Source: Serratia plymuthica (GTDB lineage Bacteria; Pseudomonadota; Gammaproteobacteria; Enterobacterales; Enterobacteriaceae). From it: a stretch of DNA of 64,000 nt. The notes under the pieces were generated by a model that was not told where the DNA came from, did not search any database, and worked only from the letters and a program-made list of their open reading frames with translations. The stretch spans positions 620,001 through 684,000 of the forward strand of contig NZ_CP068771.1 of NCBI RefSeq assembly GCF_018336935.1. Direction: 5' to 3'. A program made the translations under genes and the position numbers. Shown in pieces: positions 51,751-62,373 of this stretch. Numbering within the stretch: the stretch's first letter is position 1; every line of letters starts with the position of its first letter.

Positions 51751-52478
51751 TGCGTTCCGTTTTGGTCACCGGCGCCAGTAAAGGGATCGGCCAGGCGATT
51801 GCCTGCCGCCTGGCTGCGGATGGCTTTTTGATCGTCGTTCACTACCACCGCGATAAAACCGGGGCAGAGCACACGCTGCAGCACATTGTCGCCGCCGGCG
51901 GACAAGGGCGTTTGATTCAGTTTGATATCAGCAACCGCACCCAGTGCCGCGAGCGGCTTGAGCAAGATATTGAGGTTCACGGCGCCTATTACGGCGTGGT
52001 GAACAACGCGGGTATTACCCGCGATGGCGCTTTCCCGGCACTGAGCGAAGAGGACTGGGACGGGGTGATCCACACTAACCTCGACAGCTTCTACAACGTG
52101 CTTCACCCCTGCGTCATGCCGATGATTGGCCTGCGCAACGGCGGGCGAATCATTGCGCTGTCGTCGGTTTCCGGCGTTATGGGTAACCGTGGTCAGGTCA
52201 ACTACAGCGCGGCGAAGGCCGGCGTAATCGGCGCCTGCAAGGCACTGGCGATCGAGCTGGCGAAACGCAAAATAACCGTTAACTGCATTGCCCCGGGCCT
52301 GATTGACACCGGCATGATTGAGATGGAGCCGGCGGCGCTGATTGAAGCGATGCGCGCAATCCCGCTTAAACGCATGGGGTCGGCGGAAGAGGTGGCCGGG
52401 CTGGCCAGCTATTTGATGTCAGATATTGCCGGCTATGTAACGCGGCAGGTCATTTCCATTAACGGAGGAATGGTATGA
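51747..52478 (+). CDS. apeQ: 3-oxoacyl-ACP reductase ApeQ (FabG-like)
   Basis: A 243-residue short-chain dehydrogenase with the cofactor motif TGASKGIGQAI, NNAGI, and the catalytic Ser (SSVSGVMGNRGQ) and YSAAKAG (Tyr-X3-Lys). It reduces each beta-keto intermediate before dehydration. Overlaps apeP by 4 bases. Confidence 0.88.
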   Translation: MMRSVLVTGASKGIGQAIACRLAADGFLIVVHYHRDKTGAEHTLQHIVAAGGQGRLIQFDISNRTQCRERLEQDIEVHGAYYGVVNNAGITRDGAFPALSEEDWDGVIHTNLDSFYNVLHPCVMPMIGLRNGGRIIALSSVSGVMGNRGQVNYSAAKAGVIGACKALAIELAKRKITVNCIAPGLIDTGMIEMEPAALIEAMRAIPLKRMGSAEEVAGLASYLMSDIAGYVTRQVISINGGMV

Positions 52479-53704
52479 CGCAGCGAGTGGTTGTGACCGG
52501 CATGGCGGGTGTTACCGCCTTCGGCAATAACTGGGCGGACGTATCCGGTCGGCTGAAGCAGGGGAAGAATGCGGTGCGCTATATGGCGCAATGGGAAGAA
52601 TATCAGGGGTTGAACACCTTCCTTGGCGCGCCGATCGATGATTTCGTGCTGCCGGATCATTATACGCGCAAGCGCATACGTTCGATGGGGCGCGTTTCGC
52701 TGCTGGCTACCCGTGCGACCGAACTGGCGCTTGAGCAGGCCGGGCTGCTGGATGAGGCGGTGTTGACCAACGGCGAGACCGGTATCGCCTACGGCTCATC
52801 GACCGGCAGCACCAAACCGGTCAGCGAGTTCGCCACCATGCTGACGGAAAAACACACCAACAATATCACCGGCACCACCTATGTGCAGATGATGCCGCAC
52901 ACCGCAGCGGTGAATACCGGCCTGTTTTTCGGCCTGCGGGGGCGGGTGATCCCCACCTCCAGCGCCTGTACCTCAGGCAGCCAGGCGATTGGCTACGCTT
53001 ACGAGAGCATCCGTCACGGTTATCAGACGGTGATGGTGGCGGGCGGAGCCGAGGAGCTGTGTCCTTCGGAGGCGGCGGTGTTCGATACGCTGTTTGCGAC
53101 CAGCCAGAAAAACGATCGCCCGGATCTGTCGCCACGCCCGTTTGATCGTCAGCGCGACGGCTTGGTGATTGGCGAAGGGGCGGGAACCTTGATCCTTGAG
53201 TCGCTGGAGCATGCGCAGGCGCGCGGTGCCACTATTTACGGCGAGATTATCAGTTTTGCGACCAACTGCGATGCGGCGCATATTACTCAGCCGCAGCAGG
53301 AAACCATGCAGATTTGCATGCAGCAGGCGCTGAAGGCTTCCGGGTTGGCGACCGGCGATATCGGCTACATCAGCGCTCACGGTACGGCGACCGAGCGTGG
53401 CGACATTGCGGAAAGCCAGGCAACGGCGGCGATTTTCGGCAACCGCACGCCGATTTCCTCGCTGAAAAGCTATTTTGGCCATACGTTGGGTGCCTGCGGC
53501 GCGCTTGAAGCCTGGATGACGCTGGAGATGATGCGGGAAGGCCGCTTTGCGCCGACCATCAACCTCAGCGCACCGGACAGCGCCTGCGGCGATCTGGATT
53601 ACATCATGGGCGAATATCGGCAAATCGACACCGAATTTGTACAATCGAACAACTTCGCGTTCGGTGGCATCAATACCTCGCTGATCCTGCGCCGCTGGGC
53701 GTAA
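52475..53704 (+). CDS. apeR: beta-ketoacyl-ACP synthase ApeR (FabF-like)
   Basis: A 409-residue ketosynthase with nucleophile Cys in TSSACTSGSQAI (about residue 165), HGTATERGD and LKSYFGHTLGACG. It is the last gene of the ape operon and overlaps apeQ by 4 bases (ATGA). It probably acts at chain initiation or as a second elongation KS. No obvious terminator with T-run follows; a short region of 140 bases separates it from dkgB. Confidence 0.86.
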   Translation: MTQRVVVTGMAGVTAFGNNWADVSGRLKQGKNAVRYMAQWEEYQGLNTFLGAPIDDFVLPDHYTRKRIRSMGRVSLLATRATELALEQAGLLDEAVLTNGETGIAYGSSTGSTKPVSEFATMLTEKHTNNITGTTYVQMMPHTAAVNTGLFFGLRGRVIPTSSACTSGSQAIGYAYESIRHGYQTVMVAGGAEELCPSEAAVFDTLFATSQKNDRPDLSPRPFDRQRDGLVIGEGAGTLILESLEHAQARGATIYGEIISFATNCDAAHITQPQQETMQICMQQALKASGLATGDIGYISAHGTATERGDIAESQATAAIFGNRTPISSLKSYFGHTLGACGALEAWMTLEMMREGRFAPTINLSAPDSACGDLDYIMGEYRQIDTEFVQSNNFAFGGINTSLILRRWA

Positions 53705-53845
53705 CTCTTTCAAACCGGGGCGCTCGCTCCGGTTATTGTTGCCGTTGAATCAAAAGTCTTATGCGTAATAGGGCGTTTTTGATCAACAAAACAGTTGCCA
53801 TAATCCTCCCATATCGCATCAACATCCTAATGAGAGAATAAAATT

Positions 53846-54649
53846 ATGGGCATCCCTGCATTTGGTTTAGGCACTTTCCGTCTTCAGGATCAGGTCGTGA
53901 TCGACTCGGTCGGCACTGCGCTGGAATTGGGGTATCGCGTGATTGATACTGCGCAGATCTACGAAAACGAAGCGGCGGTGGGCCAGGCAATAGCCGCCAG
54001 CGGCATACCGCGCGACGAGTTGTTCATCACCACCAAGATTTGGATCGCCAATCTGGCGAAAGGCAAGTTGATCCCGAGCCTGCAAGAGAGCCTGAGCAAA
54101 CTGCAAACGGCCTACGTTGATTTGACGCTGATCCACTGGCCATCACCCAATGGCGAAGTCCCCGTTGCCGAGTTTATGGCTGAGCTGCTGGAAGCCAAAA
54201 AATTGGGTCTGACGCGCCAAATCGGGGTGTCCAACTTCACCCTGGACCTGATGCAGCAGGCGATCGACGCCGTGGGCGCAGAACAGATCGCGACTAACCA
54301 AATTGAGCTGTCCCCGTATCTGCAGAACCGCCAGGTGGTTGAGTTTGCTCGGCAGCACGGCATTGCCATCACCTCCTACATGACGCTGGCCTATGGCAAA
54401 GCGCTGCAGGATGAAACCATCAAGGCCATCGCGGCACGGCGCAACGCGACCCCTGCTCAGGTTATCCTGGCCTGGGCGCTGCAACTGGGTTACGCGGTGA
54501 TCCCGTCTTCCACCCGGCGTGAAAACCTGGCGAGCAACCTGTTGGCGCAACAGCTGACGCTGACGGCAGAAGAGATGGCGGAGATTGCCACGCTGGAAAG
54601 CAATGGCCGTTTGGTTAGCCCGGAAGGCCTGGCGCCGAACTGGGATTAA
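53846..54649 (+). CDS. dkgB: aldo-keto reductase DkgB
   Basis: A 267-residue NADPH-dependent AKR, nearly co-linear with E. coli DkgB (2,5-diketo-D-gluconate reductase B / methylglyoxal reductase). DTAQIYENE (Tyr), TTKIW (Lys), LIHWPSP (His) give the catalytic residues, and [15 protein letters not shown] binds the cofactor. In E. coli dkgB directly follows rrnH-aspU; here the ape operon lies in between. Confidence 0.93.
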   Translation: MGIPAFGLGTFRLQDQVVIDSVGTALELGYRVIDTAQIYENEAAVGQAIAASGIPRDELFITTKIWIANLAKGKLIPSLQESLSKLQTAYVDLTLIHWPSPNGEVPVAEFMAELLEAKKLGLTRQIGVSNFTLDLMQQAIDAVGAEQIATNQIELSPYLQNRQVVEFARQHGIAITSYMTLAYGKALQDETIKAIAARRNATPAQVILAWALQLGYAVIPSSTRRENLASNLLAQQLTLTAEEMAEIATLESNGRLVSPEGLAPNWD

Positions 54650-54692
54650 TGTTCCGGAATATGTGCATCAGGGCGCCCAAGGGGCGCCTTTT

Positions 54693-55580
54693 TTATTGCG
54701 CCAGGCGTTCGCTGACAAAGTCGATAAAGCTGCGCAGGCGGTTGCTGACCGCACTGTCGCTGTAATACACCGCATTGATCGGCATCGCTACCGGCAGGGT
54801 CTCTTTCACCAAAATCGGCACCAGATTGCCGCGTTCGATATCCGCATCGATCATAAAATCCGACAGGCAGGCAATGCCGTTACCGTGCAGGCACAGATGA
54901 CGCTGGGTTTCACCGCTGTTGGTGGTCAGCCCCGGCGTGATTTCCAGTTGACGGCCGTCGGCACAGGCCAGCGGCCAGCGGTTCAGGCTGGGCAGATCGT
55001 TAAAACCGATACAGCAATGCCGTTCCAGCGCCTCTACCGTCTGCGGCGTGCCGAATTGCGCCAGATAGGCGGGGGAGGCCAGCACGCGCCGATAGCTGGT
55101 CATCAGTTTGCGCGCCTTCAGGCTGGAATCGCTAAGTTCGCCCACGCGGATGGCGATATCCACCTTACGTTCAATCAGGTTGATAAAGTTCTCTGACGAT
55201 ACCAGCGACAGCGACATCTCCGGGTAACGAGCTCTAAACTCCGCCACCAGCGGCGTCAATACGTGCAGCACCACCGGCGTAGCAGCGTCGATGCGCAGCA
55301 GCCCCTGCGGGCGCCGGCGGCTTTCCATCAGCGCATTTTCTGCCGCCGCCATATCGCTCAGTACCTTTTGCACCTGGCGGAAATAGTTTTCCCCTTCCTG
55401 CGTCAGGCTGATTTGCCGCGTAGTGCGATTTAGCAGCGTCACACCCAGCTTGGATTCCAGCTTCTTGACCGTGCGGCTGACCACCGAATTGGCCTGTTCC
55501 AGCCGCTCTGCCGCCCGGCTGAAACTGCCGCTTTCCACTACCGTGACAAAAGTGATCAGCTCATCTGAATTGGCCTTCAT
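54693..55580 (-). CDS. yafC: LysR-family regulator YafC
   Basis: A 295-residue LysR protein with an N-terminal winged HTH ([26 protein letters not shown]) and a periplasmic-binding-like effector domain (about 90-290). Similarity and position after dkgB point to E. coli YafC. It is divergent from the MFS gene at 55688, sharing a 107-base promoter region, so it probably controls that transporter. Confidence 0.83.
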   Translation of the reverse strand: MKANSDELITFVTVVESGSFSRAAERLEQANSVVSRTVKKLESKLGVTLLNRTTRQISLTQEGENYFRQVQKVLSDMAAAENALMESRRRPQGLLRIDAATPVVLHVLTPLVAEFRARYPEMSLSLVSSENFINLIERKVDIAIRVGELSDSSLKARKLMTSYRRVLASPAYLAQFGTPQTVEALERHCCIGFNDLPSLNRWPLACADGRQLEITPGLTTNSGETQRHLCLHGNGIACLSDFMIDADIERGNLVPILVKETLPVAMPINAVYYSDSAVSNRLRSFIDFVSERLAQ

Positions 55581-55687
55581 TGTTGCTCCATTGGCAAAAT
55601 TAATTTGAAATTTTGAGCATTTTTATCATTTAAGCATGGGCAGATAATAGCCGTCATCAACCTGAACGCTATTTGGAGTAAATAAAC

Positions 55688-56863
55688 ATGCCTCTCGCAT
55701 TACTTGCATTGACCATCAGTGCCTTTGCTATCGGCACCACGGAGTTTGTGATAGTCGGCTTGATCCCAACTATCGCAGAGCAACTTGGCGTGACCGTGCC
55801 CTCAGCAGGGCTGCTGGTAACCATTTATGCTATCGGCGTGGCGATTGGCGCCCCGGTACTGACGGCCTTGACCGGCCGCGTGCCGCGCAAGCTGCTGCTG
55901 ATTGGCCTCATGGTGCTGTTCACCCTCGGCAACCTGCTGGCCTGGCAGGCACCAGGCTATGAGTCGCTGGTGGTTGCCCGCCTGTTGACCGGCCTGGCGC
56001 ACGGTGTCTTCTTCTCAATCGGCTCGACTATCGCGACCGGCCTGGTGGCGAAAGAGAAGGCTGCCTCGGCGATCGCCATCATGTTCGGCGGCCTGACCGT
56101 AGCGCTGGTGACCGGGGTGCCGTTGGGGACCTTTATCGGTCAGCACTTCGGTTGGCGCGAAACCTTCCTGGCGGTGTCACTGATTGGCGTTATTGCCACT
56201 GTGGCCAGCATCATTCTGGTACCGAACAATATCAAGAATCAGGCCAGCGCCAGTATTGGCGAGCAGTTTAAAGTGCTGACCCATCCGCGCTTGTTGCTTA
56301 TTTACGCCATCACAGCCCTCGGCTACGGCGGCGTATTCACCACTTTTACCTTCCTGGCGCCAATGATGCAGGAACTGGCGGGCTTCTCCGCCCCGGCGGT
56401 GAGCTGGATCCTGCTTGCCTATGGCATCGCGGTGGCGATCGGTAACATCTGGGGAGGCAAACTGGCGGATCGTCATGGCGCGGTGCGGGCGTTGAGCTTT
56501 ATCTTTGCCGCATTGGCCGCCCTGCTGCTGGTATTCCAGTTCACTGCCGGCCACAGCATTGCCGCGCTGATAACGGTGATCGTCATGGGGGTGTTTGCCT
56601 TTGGTAACGTTCCTGGCTTGCAGGTGTACGTGGTGCAAAAGGCCGAGCAGTATACGCCGAACGCGGTGGACGTAGCGTCCGGCCTAAATATTGCGGCATT
56701 TAACGTGGGCATTGCGTTGGGGTCGGTGATTGGCGGCCAGACCGTAGCGACGCTGGGGTTGACGCAAACCCCGTGGATTGGCGCGTTGATCGTGCTGGCG
56801 GCCCTGTTGCTGGTTGGCCTTAGCGGGCGTCTGGATAAGAAGTACCGGCAGCAGCCGGCCTGA
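55688..56863 (+). CDS. MFS transporter (DHA1/AraJ-YdhP-like)
   Basis: A 391-residue MFS protein with 12 predicted helices. SAFAIGTTEFVIVGLIPTIA and RLLTGLAHGVFFSIGSTIA are typical of the drug:H+ antiporter-1 branch near YdhP/AraJ. It has no counterpart between yafC and yafD in E. coli K-12, so it is an added gene. Substrate unknown. Confidence 0.85.
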   Translation: MPLALLALTISAFAIGTTEFVIVGLIPTIAEQLGVTVPSAGLLVTIYAIGVAIGAPVLTALTGRVPRKLLLIGLMVLFTLGNLLAWQAPGYESLVVARLLTGLAHGVFFSIGSTIATGLVAKEKAASAIAIMFGGLTVALVTGVPLGTFIGQHFGWRETFLAVSLIGVIATVASIILVPNNIKNQASASIGEQFKVLTHPRLLLIYAITALGYGGVFTTFTFLAPMMQELAGFSAPAVSWILLAYGIAVAIGNIWGGKLADRHGAVRALSFIFAALAALLLVFQFTAGHSIAALITVIVMGVFAFGNVPGLQVYVVQKAEQYTPNAVDVASGLNIAAFNVGIALGSVIGGQTVATLGLTQTPWIGALIVLAALLLVGLSGRLDKKYRQQPA

Positions 56864-57112
56864 TCCCCATGCTCGTCCGATATTCAGGCCCGCATTTCAT
56901 TTTGCGGGCCTTTTCGCATTTCTCACTCGTCGCCGCTAACCTTTACATACATATACTGTCAGAACATTGAATTCCTTGCTTCACGCCCCTATAACTGAAA
57001 AGGATATACCCCGTAAAAGCCATGCCGTCAGGTGAGGGCAGGCGTATAATCGATTCATTGTTGGCGGGAATGTCACCGTCAGTTTCATCCTCATGGGAAA
57101 TAGGCGAATAGC

Positions 57113-57907
57113 GTGCCGAAACGAACTTATGCAATGCGGTATGTTGCAGGCCAGCCAGTTGAGCGAATTTTCCCTGGCGCCATTAATCAGCCGCTGCCGC
57201 CCGGGGCCGCATTGCCCACGGCGGGCGCGTTGCGGGTGATGGTGTGGAATATCTTTAAACAGCAAAGGGCAGACTGGCTCTCGGTGCTGAAAAACTATGG
57301 CAAGGATGCACAACTGGTGCTGCTGCAAGAAGCGCAAACCACGCCTGAACTGGTGAGCTTTGCCACTGCCAACTATCTGGCGGCCGATCAGGTACCGGCA
57401 TTTGCGCTGCCTCAACATCCGTCTGGCGTGATGACGTTGGCGGCGGCGCACCCGGTTTACTGCTGCCCGTTGCGTGAGCGTGAACCGCTGCTGCGGTTAG
57501 CCAAGTCGGCGTTGATCACCGTCTACCCGCTGTTTAACGGCCAACTGCTGATGGTAGTAAACATCCATGCGGTGAATTTTAGCCTGGGCGTGGACGTATA
57601 CAGTAAGCAACTGGGGCCGATCGGTGAGCAAATTGCCAATCACCATGGGCCGGTGATCATGGCCGGGGATTTTAATGCCTGGAGCCGCAAACGAATCAAT
57701 GCGCTGTATCAGTTCGCCAGCGATATAGCGCTGCGTGAGGTGAGTTTCACCGACGATCATCGCCGTAAAGCCTTTGGCCGCCCATTGGACTTCGTGTTCT
57801 ATCGCAATATGGGCGTCGCCGAGGCCTCCGTACTGGTGACCAGCGCTTCGGATCATAATCCTCTGCTGGTGGAGTTTCATCCCGAGGCAGACAAGCCGCA
57901 TTGGTAA
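57113..57907 (+). CDS. yafD: endonuclease/exonuclease/phosphatase family protein YafD
   Basis: A 264-residue protein of the EEP superfamily. Visible motifs: [18 protein letters not shown] (metal-binding Glu), MAGDFNAWS, and [12 protein letters not shown] (catalytic His). It follows E. coli YafD closely. Start is GTG 57113 ([13 protein letters not shown]), equivalent to the E. coli N-terminus; ATG 57134 is an alternative. Confidence 0.9.
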   Translation: MPKRTYAMRYVAGQPVERIFPGAINQPLPPGAALPTAGALRVMVWNIFKQQRADWLSVLKNYGKDAQLVLLQEAQTTPELVSFATANYLAADQVPAFALPQHPSGVMTLAAAHPVYCCPLREREPLLRLAKSALITVYPLFNGQLLMVVNIHAVNFSLGVDVYSKQLGPIGEQIANHHGPVIMAGDFNAWSRKRINALYQFASDIALREVSFTDDHRRKAFGRPLDFVFYRNMGVAEASVLVTSASDHNPLLVEFHPEADKPHW

Positions 57908-57929
57908 TAAGCGCTCAGCGTTCAGACAA

Positions 57930-57962
57930 TAAAAAAAGCACCCCGAAGGGTGCTTTTTTTTT
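57930..57962 (+). terminator. bidirectional terminator between yafD and mltD
   Basis: A seven-A run, GCACCC, loop CGAA, GGGTGC and a nine-T run. It serves the convergent yafD and mltD genes. Confidence 0.92.
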
Positions 57963-57973
57963 GTGCCGGAAAT

Positions 57974-59359
57974 TTAGGTATCCGGTGACATTTTGTTGCT
58001 TACAAACAAGGTCAGTTTCAGGCCGGGTTGCAGGCTGCTGCCTTTGCCGAGCGTTGAATTCCAACGCATCACGTCGGTAATATCGACGCGATGACGACGT
58101 GCAATACTGGCAAGCGAATCACCTTTACGAACCTGATAGGTGATACTGCCGTTACTGTCAGTGTTGCTGGCCACTTGCAGGGTTTGCCCAACTTTTAAAG
58201 CGCTCTTGGCACGTAAGTTGTTCCAACTCTGCAAGTCGCTGGTTTTGATATTCAACCGCTTGGCAATGCTCGATACCGTGTCGCCGGAGCGCACTTTATA
58301 CGAACTGCCACCAGACAAGCTGCTGTTCTTCGCCAACTGTGCAGTTGGCTGAGTCGCCGCGATTTGGCCATCGGCCAGCGAGTCTTTCAGCTGATCGGCA
58401 TTGCCTTTAGGAACCATAATGTAATGGGGCCCATTGGGTGCCGTAACGCCTTTTTTGTAGCCCGGGTTATAAGCTTTCATCTTGCTAATCGAAAGCCCAG
58501 CCATCTCAGCCGCCTGAGTTAACTGTATTTGCTGTCCGACATCGATACGCGCCAGTGCACGGGTGTTATCAGTCTTTGGCAGATTGATACCGTACTGCTT
58601 GCTGTTTTTGATGATATCGCTCAGCGCCAGCATTTTCGGGACATAAATTGACGTTTCACGCGGAAGCGACAATGCCCAGAAATTGGTTGGCTTACCCTGG
58701 CGTTTATTTGCCTTAACCGCTTGCATGACACGGCCTTCACCACTGTTATAAGCGGCAATGGTCAATAACCAGTCACCGTTAAACATGCGGTTCAAATACT
58801 GCATCATATCAAGCGCAGCAGTCGTCGAGGCCACGACATCGCGTCGCCCGTCATACCACTGGTTGTTTTTCAAACCATAATTACGACCCGTTTGCGGCAC
58901 GATTTGCCATAGCCCTGCGGCATTGGCACTTGACGTGGCGTGTGGGTCAAAAGCGCTCTCCACTATGGGTAGCAGTACCAGTTCCATCGGCATATTACGT
59001 TTCTTAATCTGCCCGACTATCCAGTACATGTACGGCTCTGCCCGTAATGTTACATCGTGGAGATAGCTCTTACTTTTTAGGTACTTTCTTTTTTGATCAC
59101 GGATCCGGGAATTTTCCGGAACCTCCATCTTCAGCTCGTCGCTAATGAAGTTCCACAGGTTCTGTTGCGCGGCACCACTATTGTTATCTAGCCACCGCGC
59201 CGAGCTCGCTCGACCATTCGCTGTGTACTCTCCTGCTTCACCTTCTTGACCTGCCGAAGACAAACTCTGTGCATGCTGTTCTGGGGCCGGTGCATCCTGC
59301 CTGGACGACTGGCACCCCACTAGCAAGACTGAGGCGAGAAATATCGCTTTAGCCTTCAT
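57974..59359 (-). CDS. mltD: membrane-bound lytic transglycosylase MltD
   Basis: A 461-residue lipoprotein (lipobox LLVGC, Cys16) that cleaves peptidoglycan glycan strands to 1,6-anhydro products. The SLT domain (about 110-270) holds VESAFDPHATSSANAAGLWQI, with the catalytic Glu, and AYNSGEGRV. Two LysM domains follow (about 345-390 and 405-450), as in E. coli MltD. I chose ATG 59359 (MKAKAIFLASVLLVGC); the frame is open 63 bases further but this would bury the lipoprotein signal. Confidence 0.94.
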   Translation of the reverse strand: MKAKAIFLASVLLVGCQSSRQDAPAPEQHAQSLSSAGQEGEAGEYTANGRASSARWLDNNSGAAQQNLWNFISDELKMEVPENSRIRDQKRKYLKSKSYLHDVTLRAEPYMYWIVGQIKKRNMPMELVLLPIVESAFDPHATSSANAAGLWQIVPQTGRNYGLKNNQWYDGRRDVVASTTAALDMMQYLNRMFNGDWLLTIAAYNSGEGRVMQAVKANKRQGKPTNFWALSLPRETSIYVPKMLALSDIIKNSKQYGINLPKTDNTRALARIDVGQQIQLTQAAEMAGLSISKMKAYNPGYKKGVTAPNGPHYIMVPKGNADQLKDSLADGQIAATQPTAQLAKNSSLSGGSSYKVRSGDTVSSIAKRLNIKTSDLQSWNNLRAKSALKVGQTLQVASNTDSNGSITYQVRKGDSLASIARRHRVDITDVMRWNSTLGKGSSLQPGLKLTLFVSNKMSPDT

Positions 59360-59430
59360 GTGTGTGTCAATATAGTTGCTTAAAAGACGAGCAATCATAC
59401 TTTGCTTCGTCAAATAACACAACTAAAAGC

Positions 59431-60186
59431 TCAGAAGTTATCTTTCCGCAGGCGTAATTCGGAAAAAACCGAATGAAGAGGGTCTGGTGCGGTATAAAAG
59501 CCTAATTTCTTTTGTAAATCAGTGTCATGGCATCGTAAAAATAGGTTAATTTTACGCTCTGTTTGTAGACTTGTAGGGACGCTGGGTTGGCCTTTTGCCC
59601 TTAACGCTTCGACTTGTTGTTGATATGTTTCAATCTCTCGATCTTCCGGCAAAATAGCCCGCGCAAACTTAAGATTTGAAAGAGTATATTCATGCGCGCA
59701 GCAAATTAAGGTGTTATCGGGAAGTTGCGCGAGTTGTTGAAATGCGTTGTACATTTGCTCGGCCGTTCCTTCAAACAGCCTGCCGCAGCCGGCAGAGAAA
59801 ATCGTGTCTCCGCAGAACAGATAAGGTGCGCTATAGAATGCCACATGACCCAGCGTATGTCCGGGAACCGCGATAACGGCATATTGGCGGCCGTTGATTT
59901 CGATCGTTTCACCGTCATGAACGATGTGATTTGTTCCTTTGTCGGCCGTTTCCTGCGGGCCATAGACTTTCAAGCCCGGATAGCGCGCCGCAATTTGCGT
60001 TACGCCGCCAACGTGATCGTGATGATGGTGGGTCAGCAGAATGGCATCAGGCGTCAGATTCAGGCGCTCCAATGCGTCAAGCGCCGGTTGCGCTTCGCCG
60101 GGATCGACCAGGACGCAATGCCCCTGTTGGTTATCCAATAACCAAATGTAATTGTCCTGGAAGGCGGGAATGCTGATAAGATTCAT
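59431..60186 (-). CDS. gloB: hydroxyacylglutathione hydrolase (glyoxalase II)
   Basis: GloB hydrolyses S-lactoylglutathione to lactate and glutathione in methylglyoxal detoxification. The 251-residue metallo-beta-lactamase protein has [32 protein letters not shown], and [10 protein letters not shown]. It lies between mltD and yafS, divergent from yafS, as in E. coli. Confidence 0.96.
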   Translation of the reverse strand: MNLISIPAFQDNYIWLLDNQQGHCVLVDPGEAQPALDALERLNLTPDAILLTHHHHDHVGGVTQIAARYPGLKVYGPQETADKGTNHIVHDGETIEINGRQYAVIAVPGHTLGHVAFYSAPYLFCGDTIFSAGCGRLFEGTAEQMYNAFQQLAQLPDNTLICCAHEYTLSNLKFARAILPEDREIETYQQQVEALRAKGQPSVPTSLQTERKINLFLRCHDTDLQKKLGFYTAPDPLHSVFSELRLRKDNF

Positions 60187-60230
60187 GTTGGATCTCCTGT
60201 TGGCAACGGCTTGAAAGAAGATAATAAATC

Positions 60231-60950
60231 ATGAAACCAGCCCATACTCTAGAAAAGCTCGCCAGCCCACAGTCTTGGGCGGAGATGCCGTGGGGGGAAT
60301 ACTATCGTGAGGCGCTCGAGCGGCAGTTGCAACCCTGGTGGCCGAAGCTGTTCGGTTTTCACCTGCTGAAACTCGGTAACCTCAGCGCCAGCCTGGCGAC
60401 CGACAAGTGCGCCATTTCGCATCAGGTGAATGTGAGCCTGAAAGGGGAAAACCTGCAGGTGCTCGCAGATGCCTATCAACTGCCGTTCGCCGCAAAATCG
60501 GTGGATGCCTGCCTGCTGGCGCACACGCTGTCTTACGCCGACGATCCGCACCGTATGCTGCGCGAAGTCGATCGCGTGTTGATTGATGACGGTTGGCTGG
60601 TGATCAGCAGCTTCAACCCGTTCAGCCTGTTGGGATTGGGCAAGCTGGTGCCCGGATTACGCCATCGTCAGCCTTATGTCAGCCGCATGTTTACCCAAAT
60701 GCGCCTGTTGGACTGGCTCAGTCTGTTGAATTATGAAGTGTTGCACCAGGCGCGTTTTCACGTACTGCCGTGGCAGCGCAAAGGCGGGACGTTTTTAAGT
60801 ACGCATTTGCCGGCGCTGGGGTGCATGAGCGTGATTGTCGCGCGTAAACGCACTTTGCCGCTGACGCCAACGCCGATGAAGGTGGGGGCCAGAAAACCGG
60901 CTCTCAGCCGCGCCGTCGGCGCGACCAAGAGTTACCGCAAACTGCCTTAA
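60231..60950 (+). CDS. yafS: SAM-dependent methyltransferase YafS
   Basis: A 239-residue class I methyltransferase-like protein. The core (about 70-170) shows [37 protein letters not shown] and a following [10 protein letters not shown] strand, typical of the UbiE/Methyltransf_11 group, but the classical GxGxG loop is degenerate (the LGNLSASL region). Substrate is unknown. Its stop overlaps the stop of rnhA. Confidence 0.87.
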   Translation: MKPAHTLEKLASPQSWAEMPWGEYYREALERQLQPWWPKLFGFHLLKLGNLSASLATDKCAISHQVNVSLKGENLQVLADAYQLPFAAKSVDACLLAHTLSYADDPHRMLREVDRVLIDDGWLVISSFNPFSLLGLGKLVPGLRHRQPYVSRMFTQMRLLDWLSLLNYEVLHQARFHVLPWQRKGGTFLSTHLPALGCMSVIVARKRTLPLTPTPMKVGARKPALSRAVGATKSYRKLP

Positions 60951-61414
60951 TTTTCCGGTTTGTAACCGATGTCGTCCTGCGTGGGGTTGCCCGCCGCATC
61001 GCGCGCCAGCACGTCGCAGCGTTCGTTCTCCGGGTGACCGGCGTGGCCTTTGACCCATTCCCACTTGATGGTGTGGGTCTGAATAGCCAGGTCCAACCGC
61101 TGCCAAAGATCGACATTTTTGACCGGTTTTTTATCGGCTGTTTTCCAGCCACGCTTTTTCCAGTTATGGATCCAACTGGTAATGCCCTGGCGCACATACT
61201 GGCTGTCGGTGCTCAACGTCACTTCACAAGGAGCGGTCAGCGCTTCGAGCGCGACAATCGCCGCCATCAGCTCCATGCGATTGTTGGTGGTCAGGCGGTA
61301 GCCCGCACTGAAGGTTTTCTCAACCTGTTTATAGCGCAGTATTGCGCCGTAGCCACCGGGGCCCGGGTTGCCAAGGCAAGAGCCGTCGGTGAAAATTTCT
61401 ACCTGTTTGAGCAT
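60947..61414 (-). CDS. rnhA: ribonuclease HI
   Basis: RNase HI cuts the RNA strand of RNA-DNA hybrids. The 155-residue enzyme has all four acidic residues: FTDGSCLGN (Asp10), NRMELMAA (Glu48), STDSQYV (Asp70) and ERCDVLAR (Asp134). ATG 61414 ([12 protein letters not shown]) matches E. coli; a longer open frame extends into the dnaQ promoter and dnaQ start. Divergent from dnaQ. Confidence 0.97.
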   Translation of the reverse strand: MLKQVEIFTDGSCLGNPGPGGYGAILRYKQVEKTFSAGYRLTTNNRMELMAAIVALEALTAPCEVTLSTDSQYVRQGITSWIHNWKKRGWKTADKKPVKNVDLWQRLDLAIQTHTIKWEWVKGHAGHPENERCDVLARDAAGNPTQDDIGYKPEN

Positions 61415-61486
61415 CTCTGGTAGACTCTTCCTATCGGTTTTATAAAAGCCAAGTCTGACATAAACGAGCGCTGTGAGCACTGCAAT

Positions 61487-62227
61487 ATGATCTCTACAAC
61501 CACCAGACAGATTGTCCTCGATACCGAAACCACCGGTATGAACAAACTCGGGGTACATTACGAAGGCCACCGCATCATTGAAATTGGCGCAGTGGAAGTG
61601 ATTAACCGCCGCCTGACCGGCCGCCACTACCACGTTTACGTCAAGCCGGACCGGCTGGTAGATCCGGAGGCCTACGGCGTTCACGGGATCAGCGACGAGT
61701 TCCTGGCGGATAAACCCACGTTCGACCAAATTGCCGATGAGTTCATCGATTTCATCCGCGGCGGTGAATTAGTCATTCATAATGCGTCGTTCGACGTCGG
61801 CTTTATGGATCACGAATTCCGCATGTTGCAGAAGGGTCTGCCGAAGACCGACACCTTCTGCACCATCACCGACAGCCTGTTAATGGCGCGCCGCCTGTTC
61901 CCGGGCAAGCGCAACAATCTTGACGCCCTGTGCGGCCGTTATGAGATAGACAACAGCAAGCGTACGTTGCACGGCGCATTGCTCGATGCCGAGATCCTGG
62001 CGGAAGTTTATCTGGCGATGACCGGCGGCCAGACGTCGATGGCGTTTCAGATGGAAGGCGACACGCAGCATAACGACTCGACGCAGGATATACAGCGCAT
62101 TGTCCGTCCGGCGACGGCGATGAAAGTGGTGTATGCCAGCGATGCAGAAGTGGTGGCCCATGAGGCGCGACTGGATTTGGTGGCGAAAAAGGGCGGCAGT
62201 TGCCTGTGGCGTGCGGAAGCGGAATAA
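61487..62227 (+). CDS. dnaQ: DNA polymerase III epsilon subunit DnaQ
   Basis: The 3'-5' proofreading exonuclease of the replicative polymerase core. The 246-residue protein has Exo[10 protein letters not shown], Exo[13 protein letters not shown] and ExoIII-epsilon [14 protein letters not shown], followed by the C-terminal tail that binds the alpha subunit. The rnhA-dnaQ divergent pair and following tRNA-Asp are as in E. coli. Confidence 0.97.
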   Translation: MISTTTRQIVLDTETTGMNKLGVHYEGHRIIEIGAVEVINRRLTGRHYHVYVKPDRLVDPEAYGVHGISDEFLADKPTFDQIADEFIDFIRGGELVIHNASFDVGFMDHEFRMLQKGLPKTDTFCTITDSLLMARRLFPGKRNNLDALCGRYEIDNSKRTLHGALLDAEILAEVYLAMTGGQTSMAFQMEGDTQHNDSTQDIQRIVRPATAMKVVYASDAEVVAHEARLDLVAKKGGSCLWRAEAE

Positions 62228-62373
62228 CGGCGTTCCCGGCATGAAAACGCGCTTTTTAACCGCCTTAGCTGAAAAACTGCGCAAACGGTTAATTTCGTAA
62301 GAAAAAGGCATTGACGGAACAGAAGCTCAACCGTAATATGCGCCTCGTTCCTCTCGCAAGAGTTGAACGGCGC

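Noticed and set aside
53705..53845. Right-end attachment site (tRNA-Asp 3' repeat) of the ape insert
   Set aside because: I looked for a copy of the tRNA-Asp 3' end (GTTCGAGCCCCGTCC) between apeR and dkgB and found none, so an integrase-type island boundary is not supported.
56943..57134. Short minus-strand frame upstream of yafD
   Set aside because: It has no ribosome site and ends in the promoter of yafD; composition is uninformative.
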